Shown: in pieces, positions 34,413 to 45,400 of the stretch
Position numbering within the stretch: the first letter of the stretch is position 1
Layout of the letters: each line of letters begins with the position of its first letter
NCBI GenBank assembly: GCA_036345935.2
Contig: JADWOT020001723.1
Location: forward strand, 1 to 64,000
Origin: Taenia hydatigena
Taxonomy: Eukaryota > Platyhelminthes > Cestoda > Cyclophyllidea > Taeniidae
Direction: 5' to 3'
Length of the DNA: 64,000 bases
Notes under the pieces: generated by a model
The model's database searches: none
Seen by the model: the letters and a program-made list of their open reading frames with translations, nothing else
Told to the model about the DNA's origin: nothing
Made by a program: the position numbers and the translations under genes

Positions 34413-35701
34413 GTAGCTGACAAAGGAGTAGTAAAGCACTGTTGAAGAATTGGGCGGTTGAAACGACGATAACTTAAGAAGCAATATGAATGTTAGGAGG
34501 CGACAGAACGCCGTGTGAATTATTGTTTTTTTTCACTTGATTGGTGGTTCGTGGTGTCTGGTGGTTTCATAGAAGCAAATGTCATTTGCCTTTGTGCTTC
34601 TTCACTTCAGCTGACACTCATGCATCATTGCGCGTGTAACGCAGGCGGAAGACAATGCAAAGGACTATTGATACTTGTGTGCCTTAAAATGCTTCGCATT
34701 ATCTCGCTTGTCATAACTTGATTTCCTTCCCACCATGGCGATTAGATAATAGTGCGATGGAGAAGCAACTTGAAAAGTAGCATTCTCATGATGAATACAC
34801 TACTTATCAAGTTGTATTTTCCCATTTTTGGCAGCACAAGAATCGGATGCTGGAGTGCTAAGAAGTCGCGGCAACAATTAACAGTGATGACGAAACATCC
34901 GCTAACACTTATATCAATTAGGCGAATTGTGAAGGCTCGTCAAATAAGTGTCACCCACATGGAATAATTACAAAAAACTATGCTTTCAAGTTCATCAGAA
35001 TTACCGTTCCTTCTATTGCATGGACTATCAAGCTGCGCGACGCATTTCCGATTGCTCGCTAACTGAGTGACTGACCTATGATGACAAGCAGCTTTGCATT
35101 GCAGTGTTGGGTGGTCAGACTCACAAATCATCCGGCCATTGCCTCGATAGTCTACACCTCATATTTTTTTTCCAATTGCAAACGAAGGCGTTCCCTACAA
35201 GTCCCTCCAGAAGACCTAACGTTTGCCGCTGCAGTACATCTAATTGGTAACCTCTGAAGAAATTGGGAAAACCTGATGCATGGCAGCACAAAACCTCTTC
35301 AGGCAAAATAACCATCGTTTAGCCTTTGCGTTTAGATGAAATCTAGACACCGCATTAGTTATTTCATCCGTTATCCTTCACATACTTTGAAACGATGTTC
35401 CTCATCTCCTCATGTCGTATGATGATAGCGTGGGTTGAATAGGTATGGAGATCTGAGAAATCGAAGTTTGATGGAAATGATGGTAATGAATTTCAAGTTG
35501 CCTGCTCCAAGAGCACAAGTAATTTAGCAATGCTAGGCCTTCTTCAAGTGCATTAGTGAACCTATGTAGATTATGTTTGCAGACTGTCGAGAAATTTGGG
35601 TGAAGAGGTGTGCAAACTGTTGCCCACTGGGATCGAATAACACGCAATCTAGCACTTTGGACATTTGTCAAGTCTTTATTCATCACAGATTTGCATTTCA
35701 C
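34413..35701. other. No firm gene; left edge of the island between inverted arms
   Basis: Short open frames only, apart from the end of the minus-strand frame noted at 35702-36028, which stays open to 35402. There is no match to the large repeats. Confidence 0.4.
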
Positions 35702-36028
35702 CTTAATTAAAAAAGTTTTACACAAGACGACTGACTTTGGCTCAAGTTTGCAAAGATTTTGATAAAGGGGATCGCATTGCATTGCAATATTAGCAAAGTT
35801 GCTATCGCACCATCGAACATCGCAGATCCACATCAGCACGCCCACTATTACGACTACAGAATAAAACATTAGTAAGGTAGTGCAGTTCCTTATAGCTTTG
35901 TGGTTCAATATCACCATTTTTATGGTGTTAATTAATGATACACCGGCACTAGCTATACTAAATGCAGCATTTGCTCGGAATGTTAGCCGTAGCAATGCAT
36001 ACGCGTATAATCCGATAAAACAAGCTAC
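35702..36028 (-). CDS. Candidate exon of a membrane protein, unrecognised
   Basis: A minus-strand frame is open from about 36046 to 35402. A segment bounded by CACGCAG at 36029 and an AAG/GTGAAA donor-like site at 35702/35701 is 327 nt (109 codons), phase 0 at both ends. It contains three hydrophobic segments: VACFIGLYAYALL, SIASAGVSLI and LLMFYSVVVIVGVLMWI. A Cys-rich stretch follows (CDVRWC, then CDPLYQNLC). This pattern suits a multi-pass membrane protein, but I recognise no family. The acceptor lacks a strong pyrimidine tract. It lies next to the promoter-like module at 36089-36205. Without transcript data it remains a candidate. Confidence 0.3.
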
Positions 36029-36088
36029 CTGCGTGACCAGTGAAACTCACTTATCATCCACCACACACTTTATATCACGACAAATATA

Positions 36089-36205
36089 GCACACGCAAAA
36101 TGACACCTTCCAAACCCACGTGATATGAGGGTAACACAGAAGAACATGAGGTTATTGCGGCTGACAAACAGGTAGACTGGCGGCCAGTTAGGTGTGACCA
36201 GACCT
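36089..36205 (+). promoter_or_regulatory. Promoter-like module, copy 0
   Basis: It shares ACACCTTCC, then AACATGAGG and GTGTGACCAG, in order, with the module at 40513-40645, and more weakly with the modules upstream of the Cys-rich genes. No TATA box remains and no Cys-rich coding region follows. It points towards the 3' end of the gene at 37232-38455. Likely a relic, or a source of antisense transcription. Confidence 0.45.
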
Positions 36206-36695
36206 TAGATCCAATAGCCTGTGTTGGAAAAAATTCTACCACTGAAGCGTGTCCCAAATTCACATAACTGTTGAATTCTAACATGCGATGTCCAAGCCCA
36301 TGTTAAAAGCGGAATTTAAAAAAAGAGGTACCTGGAACGGGAGGCTTTGCAAATACAAACACCTGTGCTATTCGTTAGCTAGGTATACTGCAGAAGTTCT
36401 ACTTCGTATATGCTTAAGCTAACTCCCATCAATCGCAAATACAAAGTGATGAAATCTACTTGCATTGGACCACTCAATGCTAGATCTTCACATTTGTCAA
36501 GTTACGAGTTAAGTGCACGGTTCATCCATCCCAAGGACCACAACTCCGAACGACAAATTAGCCGTCAAGTCCAATAGAAAATAGGAAAACAAACTTTTAT
36601 TGCAAACCATCGAAGCAGCTACATTGACAACAAGACCACGTATGAGAGAACAAATCACATTCGGAAAAGAATAATTAGCTGTCACTGAACTAACG

Positions 36696-37231
36696 TTATG
36701 TCCTTGTAAGCTTAAGGAGCATGCCAATGAGTAGACCTAGCACACTGTCGCCTTCTTTCAACTTCGAAAGAGCGCCCTTAATCGGCAAGTCTCCCACTTC
36801 ATTGAGGATCCGCGTAGCATTTGATAATTGCGCATTGACAGTCCTCAGCTTCGGTGGTTCCAGGTCGACCAAGACTTTTGGAAAATCAGACACCAATCCA
36901 CATAATCAATGAGAGGTATTTTCGGCTGCATCATTTTAAGCTCCTTGTTTGTAATGATAGGTACCTCAGTGGCACCTGTTGTTGGTGTCTCTTCCGTGAC
37001 TTCCTTTTTCTCCTTAGGTACAAGCGCCGATTTCATCGCAGAAGTTGCAATCTTATTTGTTGCTGCTTTAGTCACCCCCTTTTTCTCCTCAGGCAAAAGT
37101 GTTGATATTTTCAGAGGAGCAGGTGTGGCTGACAGTGGAGGCGCGTGTTTTGCAAGAGAGGGCAATTTCGCCACAAGGGCTTGCAGTACCTCGGGATCCA
37201 CGGCTTGCAGGTATTTGGAGATGTTGGGCAA
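36696..37231 (-). pseudogene. Interrupted continuation of the Cys-rich/22-residue-repeat gene
   Basis: Directly after the TAA at 37234-37232 the same frame stays open to 36845 and completes the broken repeat (LPNISKYLQA), followed by one more repeat starting VDPEVLQALV. A Lys/Thr/Pro-rich linker comes next. Near 36900 coding sense moves to another frame (36896-36696), which begins VSDFPKVLVDLEPPKL and ends in a hydrophobic segment before a stop. This is best explained as one ancestral reading frame with a nonsense change and a frameshift. An intron near 36900 could replace the frameshift explanation (a GAG/GTACCT donor-like site exists). Not reconstructed here. Confidence 0.55.
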
Positions 37232-38455
37232 TTAGTCAAAAACGACTTCCAGTGTGTTGGGATTCTTCTTTGACAAAATTATACCAAACTCAGGTACATG
37301 TGCTGTGACGTACTGAAGAGTCTTATTGTTCATATTGACCAGAAGGCCGTGAAGGTTTTGATGGTTCTTGATTATGTACTGAACAAAGTTCGGGTCAGCA
37401 TTTAACAATGCATTGGCATGATGAATAAGGATACTTGGCACTGTTGAGAAAATTGTCAGTGTGACGTTGGGATCAGCGGTCTTTACCGAATCGGGCTTTT
37501 TGGTGGAAGGCTTTGGAGTCGTAGCCTTGGGTTTCCTAGTAACCTGCTTCCGCTTAGGCATATGGGGCATCATGGGTTGATTGGAATATGGCCTAGAGCC
37601 AAATAACATGCTGTCAATGCCAGGTACAGTTGCGATGATTGACTGGAGAAGTACTGAATCCATACTAGCCAGGATGTCTTTGATGTTTGGCAGTCCAACA
37701 ATCATTGACTGAAATGTATATGGGTCCAAATTGGAAGCGAAAATACCAATTCCTGGTACGTGCATTAACGCAGACTGAAGAAGCACTGGGTCTACCGACA
37801 TGAGAAGTTGATTCACGTTTGGAATGTCCAAGAGAATGGATTGAAGAACAACTGGATCCATAGTGTGCACCGAAGTGGGGAAGCTTGGAACTAGGGATTG
37901 TGAATGCATACGATGCTCATAGCTCAGCAATTCATGCATCATCACGGGGTCATGGCCATATCCAGAGATGGCACCTCCGTACCCTGCGATTATTGCGGGT
38001 TGATGCGATTTGCCATAATTGTCAACGGAGTGGCAAACGTCATCACGGCAGACAACTTGGCAGTTGCCACCAGTGATGCAACCATAACCCTGAAACGGTC
38101 CACTGAAGCATTCACCAGCTTGACATTGCGTGAAGTCATAGAAATCCTTGCATTCGCCGTCCTCACATCCACTCCAGTAGCCGCAGTTTCCACCATAGCA
38201 GCCCTGCTTACCAAGGGCTCCCCTACCCCACGCCTCTTGGAGTCCTTTCTGAGGGAAGACAGAGTTCCCAAAGCCGTGACACAGTGCCTGGGAACATGCG
38301 TACTTACATACTCCGCTTTGGCAATCGTAGCCAGTACCTGCACCAGAATGGCACAGAGATGAATTGCAGGATAAAAACGTCGGTAGCTTTGGACAACCGA
38401 AGCCACCGACTAAGAGGCAACTGAACACGATGGCGATAGTGGTCCCTGCACTCAT
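37232..38455 (-). CDS. Secreted Cys-rich protein with 22-residue repeats, unrecognised family
   Basis: 407 codons. Residues 1-20 form a typical signal peptide (hydrophobic core IAIVFSCLLVGGFG). Residues 21-141 hold 17 cysteines in repeating C-x(n)-C patterns such as GYDCQSGVCKYACSQALCH and GYGCITGGNCQVVCRDDVCH, likely disulphide-rich. Residues 199-286 are four perfect-length 22-residue repeats of form DPxxLQSxxxxxPxIxxLL. A basic Lys/Pro/Thr linker follows (298-325), then further repeats (327-396) and a last one that begins at 397 and is cut by TAA at residue 408. Sequons occur at N330 and N377. The start is well placed: a TATAAAAGG box lies about 40 bp upstream. I know no family with this architecture. 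It may be a truncated yet expressed protein or a young pseudogene. Confidence 0.7.
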   Translation of the reverse strand: MSAGTTIAIVFSCLLVGGFGCPKLPTFLSCNSSLCHSGAGTGYDCQSGVCKYACSQALCHGFGNSVFPQKGLQEAWGRGALGKQGCYGGNCGYWSGCEDGECKDFYDFTQCQAGECFSGPFQGYGCITGGNCQVVCRDDVCHSVDNYGKSHQPAIIAGYGGAISGYGHDPVMMHELLSYEHRMHSQSLVPSFPTSVHTMDPVVLQSILLDIPNVNQLLMSVDPVLLQSALMHVPGIGIFASNLDPYTFQSMIVGLPNIKDILASMDSVLLQSIIATVPGIDSMLFGSRPYSNQPMMPHMPKRKQVTRKPKATTPKPSTKKPDSVKTADPNVTLTIFSTVPSILIHHANALLNADPNFVQYIIKNHQNLHGLLVNMNNKTLQYVTAHVPEFGIILSKKNPNTLEVVFD

Positions 38456-38612
38456 GGCAACAAATTGATGTTTGACGATTTTGATGTGTTCCTTTTATAG
38501 CTCCATGGCCTGGTCACACCTCACTGACCTCTGATTTATCGGGGTCGAATGTATTATTATCATAGCATGTGGGTTCCGAAGGTGTTATCTTCCGTGTTCT
38601 GCATTATTTATG
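38456..38612 (-). promoter_or_regulatory. Promoter module of the Cys-rich gene
   Basis: On the minus strand, going towards the gene: ACACGGAAGATAACACC, then GTGAGGTGTGACCAGGCC, then TATAAAAGG (38491-38499), then the ATG at 38455. The spacing implies a very short 5' leader. The same order recurs at 40513-40645 and 41734-41925, so the upstream region was duplicated together with the gene. Confidence 0.65.
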
Positions 38613-40512
38613 GTTTACAATATGTGATGGACAAAGCATAGATGTCGGCATCAGATGCCGCGAACATTATTTTCAAAAGTGAAATCCACCTCTTAAAAAC
38701 AACAAGTCCTTGCATAAACATATTGTGAATTCGTCGGAGCACATAGGATGCAGCGAACCTGATGAGCCAAATCTGGCTCCACCTAGCAAGCTTTAACTCG
38801 GGATTCCCGATGCTCTATTTTGCACTTGGCGATATCCTTGGCAGGTAGGGCCCAACACCTTGTGAAATTGGCATCGCACACAAACCTGTTGCGCACTTCG
38901 ACGATGGTCCTCTTAGGCTAAATTCAGCAATAATAGAAACCGAATAGCCTAAAGGGTAATGTCAATTAACTCAAAGGACGTGACGAGGTCGTGCGAGGAG
39001 CTAGGTCGTAAATAATAACAGTACTAATAGTAATTTTCTTCTTTTCTACCGCCTACCTCTCTTACACTACAAGCTATATAGACAACGAACTGTTTAACAA
39101 CACTGTATGACAAATTTTTAGCAATAAAAGGACGAGCTATAGTGATGGTGAATTTAGTCATGCACTTCTACAAAAAGACGGCTAATAGGCTAGCAAGAGG
39201 CTTGCTGATTCGTAGTCCGTGTCTTAATTGATTCAAGGAAAAATGTCCTCACTGAAGGGAATGCTGTATGATCTGGTGTTTAACCCCTGCGTTATGATTT
39301 ACATTCTTGTTGAGCTACTGTCGGTGGTACTAAAATGCGCAGAATATGCTGTACATGCATCTCTATCGCGGTGAGCATTGCTAATGGAGGTGGTGATGGT
39401 ATTCATGTCGGCATCGAATTCAGTGGTCGTGGTGGTGTCGCTGTCATCGTCTGGAGGTACACGAGTGCATTGACATTGGTGTTTGTTGGAATGCTGCTGT
39501 TTGCAATGCATTGGAAAGTGCACGGACAACTGCAGTCTGTGTTGCGTTTTGGTTGATGCAAGACCAATGAAGTCTGTGTTCAATTTATTCTGCACGCTAT
39601 TCTCAGTGGCTAGTTGATCCTCATTGGTTGAAGCTTGTCGGACCACGCAGGCAGAATAAATGCTTGACCATCTATGCCACCTCAGCTCTGAAAGACAGAT
39701 CCTGCTCATTTACGGAGCTGCCTTGACTTAGTTACATCCAAGCGAGATATCGGTTTCCTTCTGTTTGCTACAATTAATTGCTGGCCCTTTTGTCAAAAAT
39801 GAATATTGGACTGCGGCTCCATTTCCACTTCACTTGCATGCCTTATTAAAAACTTATTCTTATAAGTCTGCTTTGTGCTTCCCTTCAATGTGAACAGCTG
39901 GAAGCCCACACAAGTATTTTGGGAGTGGTTTAATTTAAATTGATGTTACAACTTCACCTGGCGTGTAAATCAGTCAGCACTATTTTAGAGTACACTAGAT
40001 TTCTGACATCTGCGGACGATTTCGTGAGAGGCAGTGTGCGAATCAGCAGTTCCTAATAGATCACGAGTACTTGTTGGTGCAAGAAGACAATGAGTGGAAT
40101 AGAACTTGAAGGCATGTATAATGCGATAAAGAAATGCAAGGACTAATCAACAACATTAACTCAAAATACCGTGGACGCACCTCTGGTGTCACCGTTACAT
40201 TATTGGTCATGCCATCGATTTGGAAACTGCATTTGTGACGTTTGTCAAACTACAATTATTTGCGAGGTTGCCTAACTTTATGCCTCTATTCGATTAAGTC
40301 CGTCGTTCTCGAGAGATATTGGTTCAAACTGTAGAAATTGAAGTTGAGTTGGTTATTAGTTTACGCAGAAGCTGCAAAGCATTGGCAGCGCAAACATTAA
40401 ATCAGAAAATGAGACGAAGCATTGGAGATGCGTATCCATTGATAATGCGGCCTTTAATGAGAATGGCGTGACCCATATTTTTATTCATCGCACATTGTAG
40501 CACACAAATTAC
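38613..40512. other. No recognisable gene
   Basis: Spacer between two members of the secreted-protein family. The 136-codon minus frame at 39709-39299 is Thr/Asp/His-rich low-complexity sequence without a domain or good start and is not annotated. Confidence 0.4.
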
Positions 40513-40645
40513 ATAGGACACGGAAAGTAACACCTTCCGACTGCGCATGCTAAGATAACACAATCGAACATGAGGGCATTGTGATTGACAAACAGATAAA
40601 ATGAAGGTCAGTGAGGTGTGACCAGGCCATGAAGTTTTATGAGAG
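40513..40645 (+). promoter_or_regulatory. Promoter module of the plus-strand broken copy
   Basis: It contains ACACGGAAAGTAACACC and GTGAGGTGTGACCAGGCC, identical or nearly so to the module at 38456-38612, but reads GTTTTATGAGAG where the working copy has CTATAAAAGG. The TATA box is therefore damaged. Confidence 0.6.
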
Positions 40646-40739
40646 AGCATACCAAAGTCGTCAAATATCACGTTACTGCAATGCGTAAGGGCCGACTTCT
40701 GCGATTGCATGCGACCGCCTCCTAGTCGGTGACTTTGGT

Positions 40740-41029
40740 TACCCATCTGTGTGCCATTCTGGCGCAAGCACTGGCTACCATTGTCAAGGTGCAGTCTGCG
40801 GCTGCACATGTTCTCGGTCACTGTGTCATGGTTTTGAGAACTCTGTCTCTCAGCAGAAGGCTTCAGGGAGGTAGTGTTGGTGGGGCCCTTGGTGAGCAAG
40901 GCTGCTATGGTGAGAGCCTTGGCAAGGGACTTTTGTGGCTTTGCGCAGTGCCAAGCTGGCAAATGTTCCAGTGGGCCGTTTCAGGATTATGGTTGCATCA
41001 CTGGTGGCAATTGCTGAAAATGCTAAGGT
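40740..41029 (+). pseudogene. Broken plus-strand copy of the Cys-rich gene
   Basis: Plus-strand sequence from 40747 reads VCHSGASTGYHCQGAVC, matching residues 34-50 of the intact protein. It continues through CSRSLCHGFENSV to a stop near 40866. After frame changes, GALGEQGCYG (near 40888-40917) and CQAGKCSSGPF followed by GCITGGNC (to about 41020) are recognisable before another stop. The signal peptide region upstream has diverged. Several stops and shifts make this a clear pseudogene. It is inverted relative to its two neighbours. Confidence 0.7.
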
Positions 41030-41514
41030 CAATATGCGGTTAAGGCGACTTTCGCTTTTTTCAGCGAGGCATAATTCAGACGCACACTTCTTTTATTCAT
41101 TCCCTTGTCGCCGATGCGTGCCGAAATTTGATCTCGGCTAGTGACTAAGTCAATATAACTGATGAAGAACATTAGAATTTTGGCATTCATGAGCATGGAT
41201 TGAGCTGACCCATATTAGTATCCTCAATCGGTAACATTATTTTAAGCACGCAGTAATTTGGGCTTGTAGATGGGGATTTCTCGTTAGGCAGGCATTAGTT
41301 GCACATGTATTAAACAGTTCTTCTTTGTCTGCTACATTGAGCTTTGCCTCTAAATTCATCGGAACCGGGGCCCTGCCTTCATTCCAACCTGTAGCCTTCC
41401 CAACAGTGGGCATTAAATCAATCCTTCGTGCGTTGATTTAATCCCTTATTTAATCTGGAAACTTCAGTATTTACCGCAGTTGCTTGCTAACCAAGGTTGT
41501 AATTGTTGTGTACT

Positions 41515-41733
41515 CTAGATAGCCGTTCCGCAAAAAGGCATCGTTTTAGGGCCATGGCATAGTGACTCGTAGCAGATATATTTGCAGGCACTATCCCAGC
41601 AGTTGGAGCCAGAGTTCGTACTAGGATGTGACACAAATGGCTTACCTGACGGAAATGTTGGCTGTTTCAGGTAACCACAGCCACCTAATAGGAGGCAGAC
41701 GAACACAATGATAACAATGCTCCCTGACCTCAC
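41515..41733 (-). pseudogene. Truncated minus-strand copy with lost start codon
   Basis: The segment reads SGSIVIIVFVCLLLGG, then YLKQPTFPSG, then CKYICYESLCHG, aligned with residues 3-60 of the intact protein, and ends shortly after at a stop (41515). At the position of the intact ATG this copy has GTG (41733-41731). Of the mature cysteines in this stretch, the ones corresponding to 21, 30 and 35 are gone. An upstream in-frame ATG exists (41787), but it lies about at the TATA box, so it is unlikely to start translation. The rest of the protein is absent. Confidence 0.65.
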
Positions 41734-41925
41734 TGCAGCGATGTGAATTCTGGCTTTAGTGTGCTCTTTTATATGCGCTCGGACCATTGGCTAGAAGTCC
41801 TAGTCACACCTCAACGATATCAGATTAATCTCCATTTCAGCTACAATGTCCTTCTGCCTGGCTTTGTTGCCACCATTACACGTGAGTTTTGAAGGTATTG
41901 CCCTTCTGTGTGCTCAATTAGTCTT
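41734..41925 (-). promoter_or_regulatory. Promoter module of the truncated copy
   Basis: On the minus strand it has CACACAGAAGGGCAATACC, GAGGTGTGACTAGG and TATAAAAGAGCACA in the same order as the module at 38456-38612. The TATA box is intact although the coding region behind it has lost its start. Confidence 0.55.
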
Positions 41926-42487
41926 AATTAAAGATGCGTAATTCATAAAAATACTTTCTTATTTGTAGAGATTATAGAGATAATCGCTGCGTATGCATCA
42001 GTAATGGTACAGCTTCTTTTTGGTAACTTTATTGGCAACGAATGCATTGAAGCGGCTGCACAACTTGAAGACCCTCCCATCCTCGAAATCCATGGTTTGA
42101 TTTCATCTCACTTCAGCGCTAAAGGACTTGTTCTGCGTCTCCTTAATATTTGTGGAACCTTAAGCGACCTCTTATACAAATGATGCCAGACAACTCTCAG
42201 TAATGTGATTATGAAACGAACATTTTCACAAGGCGTTTATGGATGGACCCAGAAATCCATCTAATGTTTCCTGAGACTAATGTCGCACTTTTCAATGCAT
42301 CTAGCTGCTTTTTCCAGTTTCTATTTGGAGCTGTGGCATGGCTTTAGCGACAGGGCGGAGAATGGGTCTCATTGGCCTTTAATGTATCCACCTTTACGCT
42401 GATACCAGAGGACCTTAAACTTCAAGCTAGCCAGCCCTTTACAGCACCCTCCCAATTTTAATGCACAGTTAAGAAGGAGACGTTAGC
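41926..42487. other. No recognisable gene; right edge of the island
   Basis: A short stretch between the last promoter module and repeat copy iv. I see no open frame of note and no repeat match. Confidence 0.45.
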
Positions 42488-45400
42488 TACTCACACCTTG
42501 TCTGCTTCTCAGCCTCCATCGCCACTGCTTCCCTCTCAATGTCTCTGATACCTCCAACCGCACACTTCACCGTTTCAAAGTCAAAAGACCGGAAGGGATC
42601 GAAAGCATAAAAATTATGAATAAGTTATGCCATTAACTTCTCCTCCCCTGCTTTACCTTCCCTTCCTTCTCCCTATCCTCATTTTCGTCACAACTAGTAT
42701 CCTAGTGTGTTTCACTCATTAAGGTAGAACTATGGGTAGCATCTTTGAGTGTGCCGTCCGATAAAATTTTATATTCCTTTCACAAAATTGATTTCTGCAT
42801 GCTCTGCTCGAATACATGGCTAGGAAAGTGGACCAGTGGAGAAATTTAAGAACGTGCGGAAAGAAGAAAGGAAATGAGAAATTCAGTGCCTCAGCACCGT
42901 GCAGAGATATCCCATTTTGAACTTTCCCATCCTTTCCTCTACTTACTCTCCGTAAACCCCTCGCTTTCGCCTCGTACCCAATCATTCTTTCGTCGCTTTC
43001 GGCCGATAAATCATGTTGCTTCGCCCAGGTTGGCGCGGTTTGCTCACCGCCATTGTACTCCCTAGAGCAAGGCAACAATGGATCTTGGCGCGAATTTAGA
43101 GTAGTCGGCTGAAACGCACCATCACTCGCGCCATAGTAATCGCAAGGGATGAGATGCCACTGCATACCAGGCGTCCCCCCAAAAAAACGTAGGATAAGCA
43201 TTCACAACGAGGCAGCGCATTCAAGTCAAAGCACATTAGTATCGGTGGTTCTTCTCATTCTCTTTTTCCTCCTTTTCATGCACTAAGATGCACACGATTC
43301 GGTCAAGTCAGGAAAGCAAAAAAGTGAGGGACCCCTGCTCCCTCAAAACCACCTACAAGTGTTGCTGTCCAAAGTCCACACCAGACGACACTGAGTGAAA
43401 TCACACAGCACGTGTTACCAATTGTCTTACACGTATCAGGTTCAAATTGATCTACCACATGACAAACTGTCAGACATGCTGTTCTACGTGTTGCACGCCT
43501 ACATTTATTCACCTTGCTTTGCCACGCTGCCGTTCTTGACATTCAGTTATTCGTCGATGCCTCTCTCCTGCCTTGTTTTATCTTTGCCTCCGGTCTTATT
43601 TGTATCTCCTACTTCTGCCGCAACTCTCTCTCTTCATCACTCCAGACCTTTCAATCCTTCATTCTAGAGACGTCGAAGGGGCACAAACAGATAGATGTCA
43701 TAGAAATTAGGGGTGAATTTCGGTGCCATCACTCCTTCCTCCGACTGTGCTACTCACTTCTGTTCTGGGATTTACTTTCATGCGTCATTTCAATATCATC
43801 ACTTTCGATATCGAGCACAATCACATAGAAAGGGAGCTATGACTGGGCAGTTCACGTGTCATTGGGACGGACTCTTCAAATTTGACCTAGCCACGCGTCC
43901 AGATGAGTAAGCAATTGAATCAGTTCAGAAATAAATGGTAGAAGGATAGAAGGAAATAAAGGAGGCTACATTACAGCACTGTGGAGAGTCATCCCACAGC
44001 GTCCACTTCCAATCTTCTTCTGTCCATCTCCATCCTTACTCCTTTCATTCCAGCGACTTCTCATCTCTTCACATCTACCCCAATTATTCCCTGTCTCATT
44101 CAGCTAAAATCCATGTTACCCAACTCCTACCGAATAAACGCATAGACCAACATTGCCTTTCGTAATGCAGAATAACAATTAATCCAAGCACAGAGGTAGG
44201 AGGACGCATCAGAAATGCCCCTTCGTTAGCTCAATAGCAATAGCTAGGGGCGGGTGGTTAAGTTCTCATCTATCGAGCATGCCGCATCCTCGCAGGCGTC
44301 TTATGTGTTAAAATTTAAGTCAGCCCCAACGTTGTAATTTGGCCTGCCTAATCAACTGCATTCCATGTAAATTTAGGTCTTGTCTTTATTTCTCGCTGAT
44401 ACTAGGGATCAAAGTGCACATGGAAAGGCAAAGATTCACCTGTCTGCGTTTCCTTTCTCATGTCTTCGGAGATTGTTCCCTTTGTCGCCTGCTGCACTCT
44501 ATGCACTTACACGTATTGCGTCTTGTAGGAGACAGTTTCTCTACATGGTGCATGAGTTTTGCTAGTTTCATGTGTCGTGTCCACTTCTATCTAAAATAAA
44601 CGAGGGTGTAGAGTCACAGGAGGAAAAGAAAAACGATTAAATGAAGTAAAGTCAATTGGTGGATGGCTAATGGAATGGCCAAAGAACTAGGCACCTAAAG
44701 GGCGATCAAAGGAGGCTTTGTTGCGCCCAGGACGAAAATGTCGACTTGATCAGCAAGAAGAACATGTTAGAAGGCGAGGATGAGATGAATGTGCCTTAAC
44801 ACCCACACACACACAAGCAAACGCACACGTTTCAAGCTGCTTTTCTAAGATGCCAATTCAGCCGACTACTCAAGTGCCGGAAATAAAGGTAAACAATGCA
44901 ACATACACAAACTTAGGCAAACAGACAGAGGCGTTGATACATGGTGGAAATGAAGCGGGTGGTCTAGAGTGAAAAGCCAGACAGGGGAATTCTTTATAAA
45001 AAGAATAAAAGGAGTAGACAGTGAGATGAGCAGGTAGGAATTCGGGCAGCCTACAAATTACGAAGTAAGAAGCAGGACCAACACGTCCACCTTCGCCCTC
45101 GAAAGGCTAAGTGAAGGAGAAGTAGAAGTAGGAGATGGAATTGAGGTGAAGTAGTGTAGTACCAACTAAAGCAACAGAAAGAAACGAGGTTTAGTGGTAG
45201 TCATAGCTAAAATTTGTTAAAACACGATTTGGTCTCGGGCAGAGTGTGATTGATTCAGGTCCAGCCTAACTCGCGCTAGTCTGATCTAGGCGATATATCT
45301 GCGCATTATTAACTCATGTTGCAATCGAGATTGAGACTAGTGGAGGGATGAAAGGGAACCCACAAAGAGGGCACCGGCAGACGGTGCGGTAGGAGGGGAA

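Noticed and set aside
37232..37234. TAA read as a sense codon through an alternative genetic code or programmed readthrough
   Set aside because: The locus is nuclear (TATA box, transposons), the gypsy ORF nearby shows a standard code, and no classical readthrough motif is in frame. A nonsense change is simpler.
39299..39709. 136-codon minus frame rich in Thr, Asp and His
   Set aside because: Low-complexity sequence without domain, good start or splice signals.
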